Positions 1-13,700 of a DNA stretch of 60,000 bases are shown here, in pieces (the first letter of the stretch is position 1; the number at the start of each line of letters is the position of its first letter). The DNA is from Nematostella vectensis. Lineage: Eukaryota; Cnidaria; Anthozoa; Actiniaria; Edwardsiidae. The notes below the pieces were generated by a model. That model was not told the origin of the DNA. It saw only the letters and a program-made list of their open reading frames with translations, and did not search any database. Both the position numbers and the translations under genes were made by a program. The stretch spans positions 7,552,001 to 7,612,000 of the forward strand of contig NC_064034.1 in the NCBI RefSeq assembly GCF_932526225.1. The letters run 5' to 3'.

Positions 1-1260
1 TTGTCAGTGCAAATGGCGAAGTACAAATGGTACTTCTAAAATTAGTCGTTAAAGCCTTCGACACACTGGGCGTTTTTGTACGCTCATATGAGCGAATTTA
101 TCGCCGGCGATCGCCAGCGAATTTAATCGTCAGACGAATCAGACGTCTAGATATCGGACGAATCAGACGTCTAGATATCGGCGAATTCGTCGCTGCGGTA
201 GCAGACAGACATGGCTTTTATCAGCCGGAAATTCGCTCGTACAAAATCGAGTGTCGTATGCTTAAGAACAAAGATATGCAAACAACTAATCGCACAAGCC
301 TATCAGGCATTTCGAGTTTTTTTTTAATGGTTCAGTATTATTTTTGAATTGGGGTTCCTGTGTCGAGTTAACCGGAAGAGGGGAGGTTTCCCTCTAACCC
401 AGGCCCACTCTTTCTTGAACACTCCACAGGAAGCCCGAAATCGTAAAAAGAGGCTTTTTCCCAAATCACTCGAGACGCCTGCGGAGGGGGAAGCAATTTC
501 CCACGGACGTAGATTGTGGCCGAGTCCGCGGCCTTGCAGCGGTCATACCCAACCTCTCAATCGGAAACTTCCGAATAAACATCTTCGGAATCGAGCACCA
601 TAAAAGAAGATGGCGGCCATACGACAAAAGAGTTACGTCTCCCTCTTATGTACCCATACGAGTAAGAGAGACAATTTCTGCCTTTGTTGTATACTGAATG
701 AAATTTTCCAACCATTTTTATTTAAATTTTCTGATAATGTATCTTATTACTTTAAACCATGACAGCTGGGGGGTGCTTTTACTTTTACTTCCTTTGTTCT
801 ATTTTACTATTCTATTTCTATTTTTTTTAGTTATTAGCGTACATGTTTACATGGGTTACATGGTTACTTATTATAAGTACTTTAACATTTTCAATTAAAA
901 CTCACGGAAGAGTCTACAGAAATTAAATCATAATTTTTTTTTCAGATAGGTATTGTGACCGGGTGGTATTTTGGGTTATTTCAGATTTTGCTAAGATTTT
1001 AAGGAAGCGATTTTTGGATTGTGATTATAATTGTTTTACGTATTTTACGGATTGTTTCTCAAACGTGATTCTAATTCGATCCGTACACGTTTAAGAATTT
1101 ACTTTCAACATGTTTCAAATTCCTTTAGATTAGTATTAATAGCTTGATAGTGAAGATTGACTTAAGTTTAGCGTCCCTTTACCATTTCCCAGGAAGATTA
1201 GTTTCTAAATTTGACAGGACAATGGACGCTGAGTAATTTGAACTGTAGTAAATGTTAGCG
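1..1260. other. AT-rich noncoding stretch
   Basis: No convincing gene is seen. A 24-bp unit rich in short palindromes (agacgtct, ctag, gatatc) is present twice in tandem at 133-156 and 157-180. The open frames here show no recognisable domain, and the longest is carried by low-complexity sequence. Confidence 0.5.
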
Positions 1261-1290
1261 TCCCTAGAAAAATGCGCGTCCCCAAGCGAG

Positions 1291-1491
1291 TATAAAAGCG
1301 GCTGTTTTTACAGTATCTGTTTTTTTTAGTACCGTTGAGCAAAGGAGACGCATTGCTTGCGAGGCGTGATGCGGGAGCGAGAAATGCAGTTGCTCAGGGG
1401 AGACAGTCAGCAGAGATAAGCTACAAGCTTAGAACGCTGTCCGTACGGGCCTGTCATGCCAGTTGTGTTCAGTTTGATTTACCGGTTGTAA
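1291..1491 (+). promoter_or_regulatory. possible core promoter and noncoding first exon
   Basis: A TATAAAAG box begins at 1291. About 35 bp downstream a GC-richer stretch begins and runs to a perfect GTAAGT donor-like site near 1486. The open frame across it starts without ATG and resembles no known protein, so a noncoding first exon or an element's leader is the likeliest reading. AATAAA-type signals occur near 2280-2310. No downstream exon could be identified, so this is only a candidate. Confidence 0.25.
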
Positions 1492-2361
1492 GTACTTTGT
1501 TTTTAAAACTAGCCTTTGGTTTAGGTTACCTTTTCTCGGGATTTGACTATGTTTGTTATCAATCCTTATAAGTCCATGCCTTGCATCATGTATTCGTTCT
1601 CACGTTGCCTTTCGCTCGATCGTTTTCGTTTCATTCCATTTTTTTGCCTACTTTTTGGCTGGTGTCAGAACCTGATAGTCTTGCTTTCAGTATTGCATTT
1701 GTTTCTACATTTTTCGTAACCGCACGGTAAATGTCAAGTTCCGACGGTTACAGTATTATTGATACCTACGGCTGCGCAACCCCTCCACTCCGCCCTCAGC
1801 TAATTCTGAATACGCGCCTGCTAAACGTTTACCTTTTTATTATGATTACCAGAGAAAAAACGCAAAACAACGAACCCGTGCGTTCCTAAGTCGAAATTAG
1901 AAAACTAATTGGCTGACTCACTCGTCCGTTCTTGCTCATTTAATTGCGTTCTGCGTGTGTTCCATAAATTACACGCAAATATTTTCTTTTTTGTAAACAA
2001 GCCCTGTTTAACTAAGTGGTTACACACCTAAAAGGTCTTTAAAGTTGCGGCTGCTAATCAACTAAGTCAAGTCAACTAAACATGACTTTTCTTATTAAAC
2101 ATGTATTTCTATTGAGAATTTATCGAGATAACACCCACAACACAAAATATAACTCAAGTGTGCAATCAAGGTTTAGCAAAAGTGTAGATCGTTATTACAT
2201 ACACACACTTCCAATATTGCTATGCTGTGCTTACTTGTTTCATAGTGTTTTGGTGCCGTATATAATATTTAACTTGTACCCAATAAATATCTGCAGCCAA
2301 TAAATATTAAAACTTAATATCACTCTTATGATACTGGTGTTGTTTGGGCTTAAAGGCGCAG

Positions 2362-2460
2362 TTACGTCATCTAAACCGCATCGTTTTTGCGTCATCTAAA
2401 CCGCATCTTTTTTGCGTCATCTAAACCGCATCTTTTTTGCGTCATCTAAACCGCATCTAA
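2362..2460. repeat. 25-bp tandem repeat, 4 copies
   Basis: The unit gcgtcatctaaaccgcat plus a T-run repeats four times head to tail. It lies just downstream (minus sense) of the last visible kinase exon, in what should be an intron. Confidence 0.8.
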
Positions 2461-2571
2461 TTTAAAACCTTGAGACTTCTTTCATCTCTTCTCTAATGGC
2501 GGATAGTTTGATAAACCGTGGCCCACGAAAATCTCATGACCCAGCCCCTTTAACAAACACATAGCTGTTAC

Positions 2572-5500
2572 CTGTTTGAATATGTCCTTGGCTTCACGCT
2601 CGGAAAGTAGTTTTTTCTCGGTGATGTAGTCGAATAAGTCCCTGTAATGCGTCGGCCTTTCCAGAACTAGTACATACGCTTGGTTATACTCGAAGTAGTC
2701 GTACAAGCGAACGACATTAGGGTGATCTAGCACGCGATGAAGGTACACTTCCATTGGTACCGATATACCCTCGACCTAATACAAGATTAAAAAAAGCTTA
2801 TTATTAGTCTCTTTTAGAGAATTTTAGAGACAACGGTAGTAAGGCTAGGGTCATAAGGCCTAATACAAGATTAGTAAAAAACGTCATTGTGCGGAGACTT
2901 ATAACTTCCTTATGCGCAAACCCACAAGAACCTCACCCAGTCCCCTCATCCACCAGAATTCCTCCCGTCCCGGTCGCAAGCTTCTTTGACACAATGTATA
3001 AAAAAGACACCAACCTCTTCGAAAAAGTAGACGTTGTTTTTGGGAATGACTTTAATTGCAACCTATAATGAAAAGGTACATGTAATATGAGTTTAGGAAT
3101 TCATTTTTAAAACGTCCCCTTCTAGTGATGTTCAGGGGCGTAGCCAAGGGGGTGGCCTAGGGGGCCCGGGCCCCCCTTTTAGCCATATGAAGAAAACGTT
3201 GTCGTTTTGGGGGTCTGGTACCGAGGAAACTTAGTTTCTTTCCAGGGAACTTCTCAACTAACTTAAGATGGTCACAGTAACTGTTTTTCTCAGTCATAAA
3301 GTTTACGAAGCCCCTGGGGTACGCTCACCTTAAAAATGACAAAGATCATGCAGATTTTCCAAATAAGGAATGTATTTCCTCTTATGGAAGTGACCGCGTT
3401 TGGCAAAAACGACGTTTTTTGGGCTCAATTTTCTTGATATGAGCCAAAAATACAGTAAATGTATAAGACATTAACTAGGAAAAATGCCTTGAAAGGGCCC
3501 CCTCCTGTTAAAAATCCTGGCTACGCCGCTGATGTTTATGCATTGCGCTTTTTAGCGTAAAAGAGAAATCAAAATCACTTCAAACTCCTTCTGGGAGAAA
3601 GTGATTGGGCATAGATGGCCGAGTTCAATATCTTAGCGTGAGTTCATCAGTAATATCAGTGAATTGTGTTCCTTTTATTGGAGTAGTACAATGTATAAAA
3701 TGTTGGGGTCTAAATGAACTCATCTAATGTAAACAGCAGCATCTTTTTAAGTGATTTTAAGACTATTTTTTTCTAATCATTCACTTTTATAAATAAATTA
3801 AAGATCATTTAAGAGCTTATCAAATATTGAGAATCAATGTCATGTATCAATCAATCTTCAACGATGGCTATATTCAATTTTTGTCTCTGTGCTGCCATTT
3901 TTCCACAAGTAATTTTCAAAATAGTCTATGTTTTGTCATGAACTCTGCCGAAAATAGTTTAGATGAGTTTTTTCTTGGCGTAAGAATATAATTAATGCGC
4001 TGATCTCCAATACAAAGAGTTATTGATCTATCAATAAACTCCCAGCCTAAAAAAATATATGCCTGATTTTTTATACGAATGTCGCGTTGTGGCTGAAAAT
4101 AAACAGTACGAAATCGTCATGATTTCAATTTTTTACAAGCGCCAGGACAAGCGAGCGTAGGAGATACATGATTATTTTCAACAGTACTATTGTAATTAAT
4201 AATTTGCGTATGGGGTCACAAAGAAAGGCTTCAGGCGTTAATTCTTTTATTAAAAGTCGAAATTTGTGGCCTACTCTACCCAATTACAGTTGAAATTCGC
4301 CGTGACGTTTCGGTTTAACTTCATGGAAAGTTGACTTCGAAGTCAAAGACGATTTCTACGTGATATGCATATGGCCATAAAACCATTTATTGTCTGTTGT
4401 TTGATGTCATTTGAATAGAAAAGGTGATATCATTTTAGTCACTCCTAGTGACGATGTCATGTGTTAACTTTTATAAAGCACTACGTTCATAAACAACCCT
4501 TAAATTTGAGTAATTCCACTACAATACTGCCAAACATTCGGCGAATAATAACAGCAACTCTGTCTGTATCTATTTTAAGATACCTTTGTGTAGTCGATTT
4601 CGATGCTTTAGCGAGTTAATAGCATATTTCATTTCTAAATATGAATATCTTATCGTTGGCAATTCTTATTGACAACTGGCTTACGTTTTTAAATAAATGT
4701 ATAGCTACCCCTAGCCATTGAAAACTACTTACCGGTTTTCCATCACGAACTCTGGTCCCCGCGTAAACCATCGCAAATCCCCCTCGGCCGATTAAATGGA
4801 GAAGCTCATAAGTTTCCTTAAATCCAGGCTCTCCTTCATGAAAATAAATAAGAATAAATAACGCTATTAACTTCCCTCTTTCCTTTTAGTTGAATTTTTA
4901 GAGAGAACTAGCTCTAGAAACGGTAAGGAAGTCGTCGTAGTCGATAAGGATTGAAGGCACTTAATCGCGGGATTGTATCTGTTAGGGCTTACGAAGCACC
5001 GGGAAGATACATGAATACATTATTACCTTGATCGCTAGCAGTAGCGCCATAACTATGTGCAGCCTGGATTGTAGCATTATCGCATCTTGTTGACTTTTTT
5101 GTATCCTCAACACCTTGCTTCCCTTTACGAATCCTAGTGACTTTGTTCGCTGATTTTTTCGCCGTGCGACATATGACGCTAAGCAAAGCTGAAAACTTCC
5201 TTTTCGCCGCCTCGCTAGCCATATCAAAGCTTGAACTTTTTTCGTCTGGTGAAGCGTTCTCGCTTAATTGTCTCTGTTTTCTTGTGTCGTTTCCATAGTA
5301 TTTAGTCTCTGGGTTGTCTACTTTTTCGCCAGGATGACATACCTAGGATATGTAACGAATGTGATCTGATCAATGAGAGGTTGCACCTAGCACATTAACA
5401 ACACAGTCTACAAAACATTAACTCGCAGGTATTTTCCGTGCATGCAAATTTAATTTTGAAAGAGCCAATAACAGCTGCGTAAAATTGCTCATTAGTCACA

Positions 5501-7078
5501 AACTTTCGTTAGTTGAGTCTGGAGACTTGAAGTTAGATTTGTGGTAGATCGTTAAGTGAATCAACACTTAGTCTGAAACCCTTGATAAAAACAAAACGCA
5601 AGCTGGTATCAAATATTAGTTCGTTTACTTACATTGTTACCGCGAATACTCTTCTCTGGCATTAAGGACATTCTCATTCTGGGGTCTTCCAGCATTTCGG
5701 AAAGGAGGGATTGGCAAGGGAAATAGCACGCCTGGAGTTTTGCGCTTAGAAACAAGAGATGCCTGCTCAGATGCACTTGCTAAATTATCTACTGAAAGCG
5801 TTTTTTCATCGCATGTAAAATGCTACGGAAGAATCACCTGTGAGGAAGTGAGGTCGGCTTCGGATTGGCTGATCTTTGCCGATAACAAGACCTCTCTCAA
5901 ATAGAAGTTTGCAGCAATACAAAATAGCACAAGCGCTATTCATTTAGTCCATCCATAGCCTACTTTGATGGGGAAGCCGACTGATTTAAGATTGTATTTT
6001 TCCACACAAGAAATTTTATTCTAAAGAACAAGGCAGTTTACTGTTGTTTGTTAGCAATTAAATACAAATCCGATGAGGGAAATGCATTCAAAATAATCCC
6101 AAATCCATGTATTAGAATATAATTCGATAAAAAAGGTCCTCTTAGTATTGTCAAAATGAAGTTGAAAGCTCTCTTGTATGGCGAAGGAAAACGAAAATCA
6201 AATAGTGCTGAAATAAAATAAAATGTCAGCTAAAATATACACTAAATGGATACCAATTCACGATGCACGCAAAGCTGCTGTCAGCTAGGGTATTTTACAT
6301 TCGCTGAGGCGTAAAAAACCACAACAACTTTGATAGGTTTTAATGTGAGATTTATAAATGGAAATACTTTTTGAGAGAACCGGCGTCTTGTATTTGGAGC
6401 GATACGCTTAATTTTCGCTAACAATATTACCATCTTATACGTACATTTATAACTCTGATAACCGCAAAGAGAGGATTTTCCCGGAAAATATGAATATAAT
6501 AAATCACTGTACAACTAAGTGGGAGCCTATATGTTTTGACGCCTAATTGAAATTCACTTGCTTCTGGGGGACAATTTTGCAATGTTATCGAAATTACTTC
6601 ACGAGATCTGTAAAATCCGTGCGTGGCTTACGTACAAAATATGTAGCAGGCACGAATAAAGGTACAAATCAAAACGAGCGGCTGCAAGTAATATCTCTTT
6701 GTGCCTTCAAACGCCTTCACAATTTGACATTGCAAAACCGATTAGATTTGCAAGAATGTAGCACGTCTTTTTAATATCAAAGGTTGTGTCCAACTTCAAG
6801 ATCGATCATTTTCCTGAGCGCTTATGTTCGCAAAGCAAATTACGCCCCCTCCAGATAAAATAAGTTTTTAAAAAGCGCAAAATAGAATTATATATTTGTA
6901 TAATATAAATATATATCCATGGAATACCGAAAAAAAACTTGAAAAAGCATTAAACCAAATGGAAAATTGAAAAAGTAAGACAATAAAAATTTGTGTTTAC
7001 CTCGGGTGACATGGGTTTCTTCTCATCGGAGTTCAGTTTCCAGTCTTGAAATGCAAGGGAGCAGGCCGCATACTCCAT
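2572..7078 (-). CDS. PIM-like serine/threonine kinase, 5' half
   Basis: Five minus-strand exons join in phase: 7078-7001 (ATG at 7078), 5342-5027, 4833-4733, 3062-3015 and 2775-2572, giving 249 residues. Residues 1-131 are a hydrophilic leader with basic and serine-rich stretches. The kinase N-lobe follows: glycine loop GRGGFAMVY (147-155), VAIK with the ATP-binding Lys169, and VPMEV with the probable alpha-C Glu190. The hinge is LERP, then DLFDYITEKK. The VPMEV helix and the ERP hinge are hallmarks of the PIM family, constitutively active kinases acting in survival and growth signalling. The catalytic HRD and DFG motifs are not in these exons and I could not find them at 1-2570. Either the 3' exons lie beyond the window or the gene is truncated. 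Family assignment is firm; completeness is unknown. Confidence 0.85.
3133..3531. mobile_element. MITE-like element with 14-bp TIRs, family A copy 1
   Basis: The left end CAGGGGCGTAGCCA and the inverse right end match at 13 of 14 bases, and the element is flanked by the direct repeat ATGTT. The element is 399 bp, has no coding capacity and sits in an intron of the kinase gene. A shorter relative lies at 38427-38569. The TIR resembles DNA-transposon ends, but a 5-bp target duplication leaves the superfamily open. Confidence 0.7.
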
Positions 7079-9060
7079 GGTCAGACCGGATTAAATATCA
7101 ATATTTAGCCAATGGAAAGACGCGAAACCCTTAGCTCATCTCATATTTTCATTGCTAAACTCAGGTTAACGACTTGTATAAGAAAACCGTGTTCAAAACA
7201 GCACTGCAAACGCGAACGCACGCATGCGTCGTTAAAGCATTGATTTGATCTGATTTGAAGTAATTTCTTTGACGCTGCATTTGCGCATCTTAAAAGCTTT
7301 TCCTAAATTTTGCAACGTAATTGGGCGGAAATTTTAGTCAAGGAGGATTTAGAGGGAAAATAAACGAGCTAAACAACAGCGCTGTGTGGATTTAAAAACG
7401 ATTGTTTTTTGTGATGTATGTTGTGGTGATGTGGTATCATGGAAAGGCGGCATTGTCATATCTCAAAATCCTTACCAGAACGACTTTGAAACCTTTGCTA
7501 TTGGCTGATTCATCCTTTTAGCTTCTCTGTTCGTCTTAATTATATAAAAGGCAGGCTCACTGCGGACATATGTTATTTTGCAAGGAAGATTGTGTTGATG
7601 AGAACAAAGGAACATTTCAAAGGCTAAAAGTGGAGCGGATGTTGTCTGTGGACAGTCATATTTAAGTCAGCGCATCTTTCAAATCAAAAGAAGTCCGACA
7701 GTCACTCAGCTTATCATTTCTTTCTTCATATAACAGTACTGCAGTGGATATTCATTTCCTTTATCTATCCTATTTTTTACTTTTCAATTTTTCAAATTAT
7801 TAAAAAAAATTCAGGGTGAATGTCTCATAAAGACCACCTTAAAAAATAAATAAAAAGGACTTGCTAGACAATCATAATCTTCATATGTTCCGAACAATGT
7901 TTCAAGTATTGTATGTTTTAAATGTATTTTTGATGTTCATCAAGATCACCTTTAAAAAAATAGACAATCACAATCTTCATATCAATGTTTCAAGTATGGC
8001 ATAGGCATGTTTTATGTATTTAATGTTCTGTTATTGGTCAAAAATTGCATAGCATGCATAATTGCATGTCCATTTACATTAGGAAGCTGAAAGAAAATGA
8101 AAGAAAAGGGAGGTCATATTTTTTCCAGACGAAGAGCTGCATTGATAGAATGACACACAATAATTCAATGGTTGATGCCTGACGCTTTTTAGAAGCAGCG
8201 ATCCTACTGAGCTTACTAGAAAAACAATATTTTCTTCCTGGATATTGCATTAAGAAAAAGTATGGAATAGGTTTATTTCAATAGAATATACCTCAATTAT
8301 ACAAATACTCACATTGCACATTGTATAAGACAATTCATGGAAGTTTCTATTAGGCTATGAGAAGGATATAGAAATATGTTTACAAATAAAAAGTCGTTAA
8401 AATGGAAATCCAATTTGCGTCAAAGAAATCTGCATGAGGTGCATGCACCCAGACTGTTTATGTAAAATAGGAAATTAAATAGGATAAAAAATAGATGGAA
8501 ATTAAGACGCTCGTTCAAAATACGACTCTTCACACTTTTCTTTTGGTATGCAAGAACATTCTACATACGAACTTCCTTAAAACTGAGAAAGAACATGTTA
8601 TAGAAATAAATCCCAGTCGTTTACGACTGTTTACCATCTTATAAAAGTTGATTTTTTAGTCGTACACCAATACGTAAGTTTGCCAAACGCCTGCACCACA
8701 ACCACTTAAAAAATATACTTAACAAGAGCATAAAATTACTGGTAATATACGAAATTTCACTAAGATTGATTCGACGGAACAGTTACAGATTTAGCAACGT
8801 GTTATGCAATAAAAGCGATAAGAAAATATAATATTATACTTCGCAAAGAAGTTTGCCCAATCCATGAGTTTTTTTTTCAGTTTCACGAATAACGTTTTAA
8901 ATGATTTATCGGCGAGACCTCAAAAGCCGTTGATTGCGAACTAATTATAATAAAAAAAACCTAATCAGTGCATTTTACTGCAGGAGATTGTCGTTGCCTG
9001 TGGCTGTTGGTAATTGGGGCTTTATATTAGGGGCGAATTCGTAAAAAGGCGTGCTTAATG
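7079..9060. other. intergenic, AT-rich, no gene seen
   Basis: This is upstream of the kinase start. An imperfect direct repeat (agacaatca-aatcttcatat followed by atgtttcaagtat) occurs near 7865 and 7962. No coding sequence or RNA gene is recognisable. Confidence 0.5.
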
Positions 9061-9111
9061 GCATAACGTGGGAGCAAAAACTAAAAATGCTGTCGAAGTA
9101 TTAAAAAGAAA

Positions 9112-9181
9112 TACAGTAAATGCTGGAAAATTCGCGATCGGAAAATTCGCAAACACTGAAAATTTTCCAACATTTACTGTA
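9112..9181. repeat. inverted repeat, 21-bp arms
   Basis: The arms 9112-9132 and 9161-9181 match at 20 of 21 bases around a 28-bp loop. The loop itself repeats ggaaaattcgc. It could be the hairpin core of a MITE. Confidence 0.8.
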
Positions 9182-9432
9182 CCTAGATTATCATTCTACA
9201 TACGTAATTCTAAAACAACTGCTTATAAAGCTAATAGCAATTCAGAGATTGAAAGATTAGAAAAAAGAAAAAAATAAGGTGGAGCTCTAGTTTTCGGTAG
9301 AAATAGATGCTGTGATAGCATGAAAAGGAAATGAGCAGATGGTAGTGGCTAGAATTACGTTAATAACAGGAAGAAGGAAATGGCATGGCTATAGAATGGT
9401 ACAAATATAGCCTGATTTTGTTGATGTGAGAA

Positions 9433-9666
9433 GAAATCTCACGACAGCAGGTTATTTTTCAGTGTTAAAAAAACGCAGTTAAATCTCGCGACAGCAGGTT
9501 ATTTTACACAGTTAAAAAAACGCAGTTAAATCTCGCGACAGCAGGTTATTTTACAGTGTTAAAAAAGCCCTGTTAAATCTCGCGACAGCAGGTTATTTTA
9601 CACTGCTAAAAAAGCCCTGTTAAATCTCGCGACAGCAGGTTATTTTACAGTGTTAAAACGCAGTTG
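9433..9666. repeat. 47-bp tandem repeat, about 5 copies
   Basis: The unit begins aaatctcgcgacagcaggtt, continues with attttacagtgttaaaaaa and ends in cgcagtt or gccctgtt. It lies in the intergenic space between the kinase and the 3' end of the giant coiled-coil gene. Confidence 0.85.
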
Positions 9667-10399
9667 CACTGGATCCAAGAAAATACCTTCTCTGAGGAAA
9701 CAAATAGAGAAATATGCCTTGTTGGAGGGGTGGAGTTGGGGGGGAAGGGTTGAGATTGGACATTTGAGGGGTGTCGCTATGAGACGGGAATATAGTAGTT
9801 TAGGAAGGCTTTAACTACTCAATCCACTTCCGTGTCTAGACTCATCTGTACACGGTGTTCTGCAGTATACAAAATATCCTAACATATTCATAAGTGTGGC
9901 GGCGTTTTATCCAAGGACCGGTGAAAGGAACATCATCTCTTCACAAGACAAAGGGTGTATAATGGCCTAAACCGTATCAGACCAAGCAGGGCGCCGAATG
10001 GGTGGGGATACATAGGGGGGACTAAAGGAAAACAAAGGCGTTATAACTTAATGCGGCTGCATGTCTCTATTAGCAATTCGTTATCACAACGGCAATACTA
10101 TACAATACAATCATAATACATCAGATTAATTAGGCTGTTTGGATATCTGTAGACGTGTACATAATAAATAAAAGCTAGGCAATTGGTACATAACAGAGTA
10201 GAATTATTGTAAACTAGATAATTTTACACTAGTTACCCTAGGTAATTATTGGATATTAGATGCGTGATACATAAATCAAACACAATGGCCTCGTACCATT
10301 ATAACCATACTACACTAAATTAAGCATTAGGAACCTATATAGTAGTATCTACATGGCAGTAAAAAGTCGTGCGATCCAAAATACACTACTCGTGATAAG

Positions 10400-10727
10400 T
10401 CAGATCCGCAGTGTCGTCCTGGCCCTATAAATACCTTATACCTAACTGGATGCACCCCCCTTGGCCCCTTGTAACGCTGCTAGTTCCGTAGTGTCGTCCT
10501 GGCCCTATTTATACCTTATACCTAACTGGATGCACCCCCCTTGGCCCCTTGTAACGCTGCTAGTTCCGTAGTGTGTTCCTGGCCCTATTAATACCTTATA
10601 CCTAACTGGATGCACCCCCCTTGGCCCCTTGTAATGCTGCTAGTTCCGTAGTGTGTTCCTGGCCCTATTAATACCTTATACCTAACTGGATGCACCCGCC
10701 TCAGCCCCTTGTAACGCTGCTAGTGCA
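10400..10727. repeat. 80-bp tandem repeat overlapping a stop codon
   Basis: The string cctaactggatgcaccc starts at 10441, 10521, 10601 and 10681, an exact 80-bp period. The last copy contains the C-terminal codons and TAG stop of the coiled-coil gene. The other three lie in its 3' flank and keep the same stop and tail codons with a few substitutions. Confidence 0.9.
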
Positions 10728-13700
10728 GCAGGATCATGCACGGTCCTGGACTTCTTCCTGCGGTTCGCCATGCGCTCCTTGAGTTTCTTCTCGCGGCTTT
10801 TCTCGTCTAGCAGGTTGTGCGAGATTTCTCTAGCGCTCTCGTCCTCGGAATTCTCAAGAGAGCTGCCATCAGGCGATAGCGCGGGAGGGACGAGCTGGAA
10901 AGGGTATGTGATGCCAGACAATTAGAGGAGGGTTGTCCAATACTCTGACAAATTCAAGTATGGCATTGTCTGAAACAATCGGGGCCACTGGAGCGTATTA
11001 GAGAACGAGGTAAAACAATGGATGGGAACAATGCCATTCATGTGTGTCAAAGTATTGGACTAGTATGTGTAGTTAATGCCTATGCAGATGGCTAAGAAAC
11101 ATTAAGCTATTAAAATATATATATATATATTAAATCCAACGCGTACTTACCGCGTTAGAGACGCGCCTTTGCTCGGACTTAAATTTCTGTTCCATCTTGG
11201 CTGCGACTCTCTTCATCCTTTCATCCTCGCTCAGCCCCTTCACCTCCTCGTCATCCAGGAAGCTCTGGAATCCCTGTGGTGCCGTAGGGTCGCGTGGCTC
11301 CTTCATGGTCATCGTACGCTCGTGTCTGACGCGCGCGATGCGCTCCTTGATCATGGTGATCTGGCGCTCCCTTTCACCCTGAAAGAGAAGTCACAGTCGC
11401 TTAGTATAAGCCCGTGTCATCGTGGGATGGTGGGGCATACAAATACTTTAAATCCTGTGGACCACTATCTTTGATGGAGGTAAATAACGAAAGCCTCGTG
11501 AAAGCAATACCCCCAACAACAACACCAAAACAACCAGAACAACTACAACAAAAACAATAAATAAAATGAGGAAGATGCTAACGATGCTGGAAAGATGAGA
11601 CAGCAGTGATGATCATGATAGAATTTCTCGAGTTTATATATCTCTCCCATCCATGTATCGATAATTAAAGAATGTCGATCATCCACTCCTTTGTTATTGT
11701 TTATCATTGAAAATACAGCGGTTTATTCGCAAGGAAACTTCAAAATAACAATCTACGAATGAAGTTTGAAATGTTATTTACGATATTTGATTGACAATAT
11801 CTCGGTTACTTTCTTTAATTAGCCGATGGAAATGGATGCTTTCTGCGACCCGCTATTATTGGGAGTTTAAAATGGCGGCGCGATTGGCCTTTAACAATGG
11901 GAAAGCATGGGAAAGCATGCATCAAAAGGTCACCTTTTGCTTTTGTTCGACAAATGTCTTTTGTCTCTCTCCGAGCCCGAGAATGAAGGCAGCCTCCTCC
12001 TCCTGTTGCTCGATCTTCTCCTTCTTCCTCCTCCGCCGCTTTTTCACCTGCAGAAATACGTTTCTTTAGAATACCATAGAACTCACACAACCTTAATTGC
12101 TGATTTACGTGCACGATTTTGTGTACGCTCATTTGTCATGGATCCGACGCAGTTTTAGGTGTCGGGACAGATTCTTCTTTTCACAGACATAAGCAGGAGC
12201 CCGTCACATAAGAGCTTGTAAATGCTCCGTCTGATTTTGAGCCGGGCAAATAAGCGCGTTTAATCCGCCTTTATATACACGTACAAACGTAATTTAGCCG
12301 ATATCTGCCCATTTAAAACATTTATTTAGCGCGTCAGGTGTTGAAAGGCGAAATCACAATAAACAAGGATTAATTGATTGATTGAATAATTTAAAATAAT
12401 AATAGCCTCGTACCATTTCCTCCTGCCGTGTTTGCTCGCGCTTAAACTTCTCGCCGAAGCTTGTGTGTTCCCGAATGAGTGACGATACTATTTCTCTCTG
12501 TTTTTCCTCGGATACCTCTACGTCAATAACGGTTTTCTCACGCTTCATTCCAAAACCGGGCTGAAAACAAGAAACAAATAGGCATCAAGACAGAGTGGAA
12601 GAAAGTAAAACTCTTTTCTTGAAGATTGTTTTTGTATGAAGGTTGGAAATCTAGGGTTGAGAAGAATCGTCGGGATCAATTTAAAGATGTCCCTTTGTTA
12701 CTAAATCGATAAAGAGTTGTAGTTCGTCCAACAACCGTAGACTTTGGGCTTGAAGAGTGGATGGAAACACTAAGCAGGTGTAAATGAACTCAAAGCAACA
12801 ATGTATGGGGTACGCAGAGGCACCGCGAGAGGGGGGGGGACGAGGTGGAGTGGGGGAGGGGGTAGGGATGATGATGGATGCGCCTTTTCTTGAGTTTGAG
12901 AAAGCCCTCACTTTTTTTGAGGGAGCGCTGCGGCTGGTTATTATTTGACAGCGCGAGTTGACTGCGCGAGTTAACTGCGCGCTCAGGAAAACAAAAAGGA
13001 TATCACTATTGACATAAATTTTAACGAGACTTACAGGCAAAGGCCACTCATGCTGTCTTCTCTTCTCTTGTTCTGCCCTGCGTTTTAATTCTGCTTCCTG
13101 CTCCGCCTCCTGCTCAGCCTTCAAGCGCTCCTCTTCTTCCTTTTTCTTCTTCTCCCGCTCAGCGCGACGACGAGCGAGTCTGTCCTTGAGCTGAAAGGAA
13201 CAATGGGGTAAGCCTCTCCAATCCAGTGGTACAAAGTTCCCAGGCCCGTAGCCAGGGGGAGTTCAGGGGGTTCAGGAGAATCACACATGCGACTGGAAGG
13301 TCCGCTCAAATGATTGAAAATTGAGTACCACTGCGAACTAGGGCGAGCTACCTAAAAAAAATGGTCCGCTAAATGGGTAAACGAACCCCCCTCCGCCCCC
13401 TACTTAAAATCCTGGCAACGGGCCTGGTTCCACAGAAATATTTGCACATAGATCAGCTAGCTCAGGAACAACAGCAGGCATGCAAACATACAAAGAAACA
13501 AACGAGAAAACACGCAGGAAACAAACGAGAAACACACAACATACATGGTATAAGTAGAATATTATTTCCCGGCAGACATAAGATATAGAAAGGTCTTGTG
13601 TAAACATAAACATAAACAATAAAGTGTTTTAACAGTGTCTTGTGTAAACACAAACACTAAAGTGTTTCAACAGTGTCTTGTGTAAACAAAAACAATAAAG

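Noticed and set aside
4982-5227. Alternative frame in kinase exon 2
   Set aside because: Only the frame ending in phase with the glycine-loop exon joins correctly.
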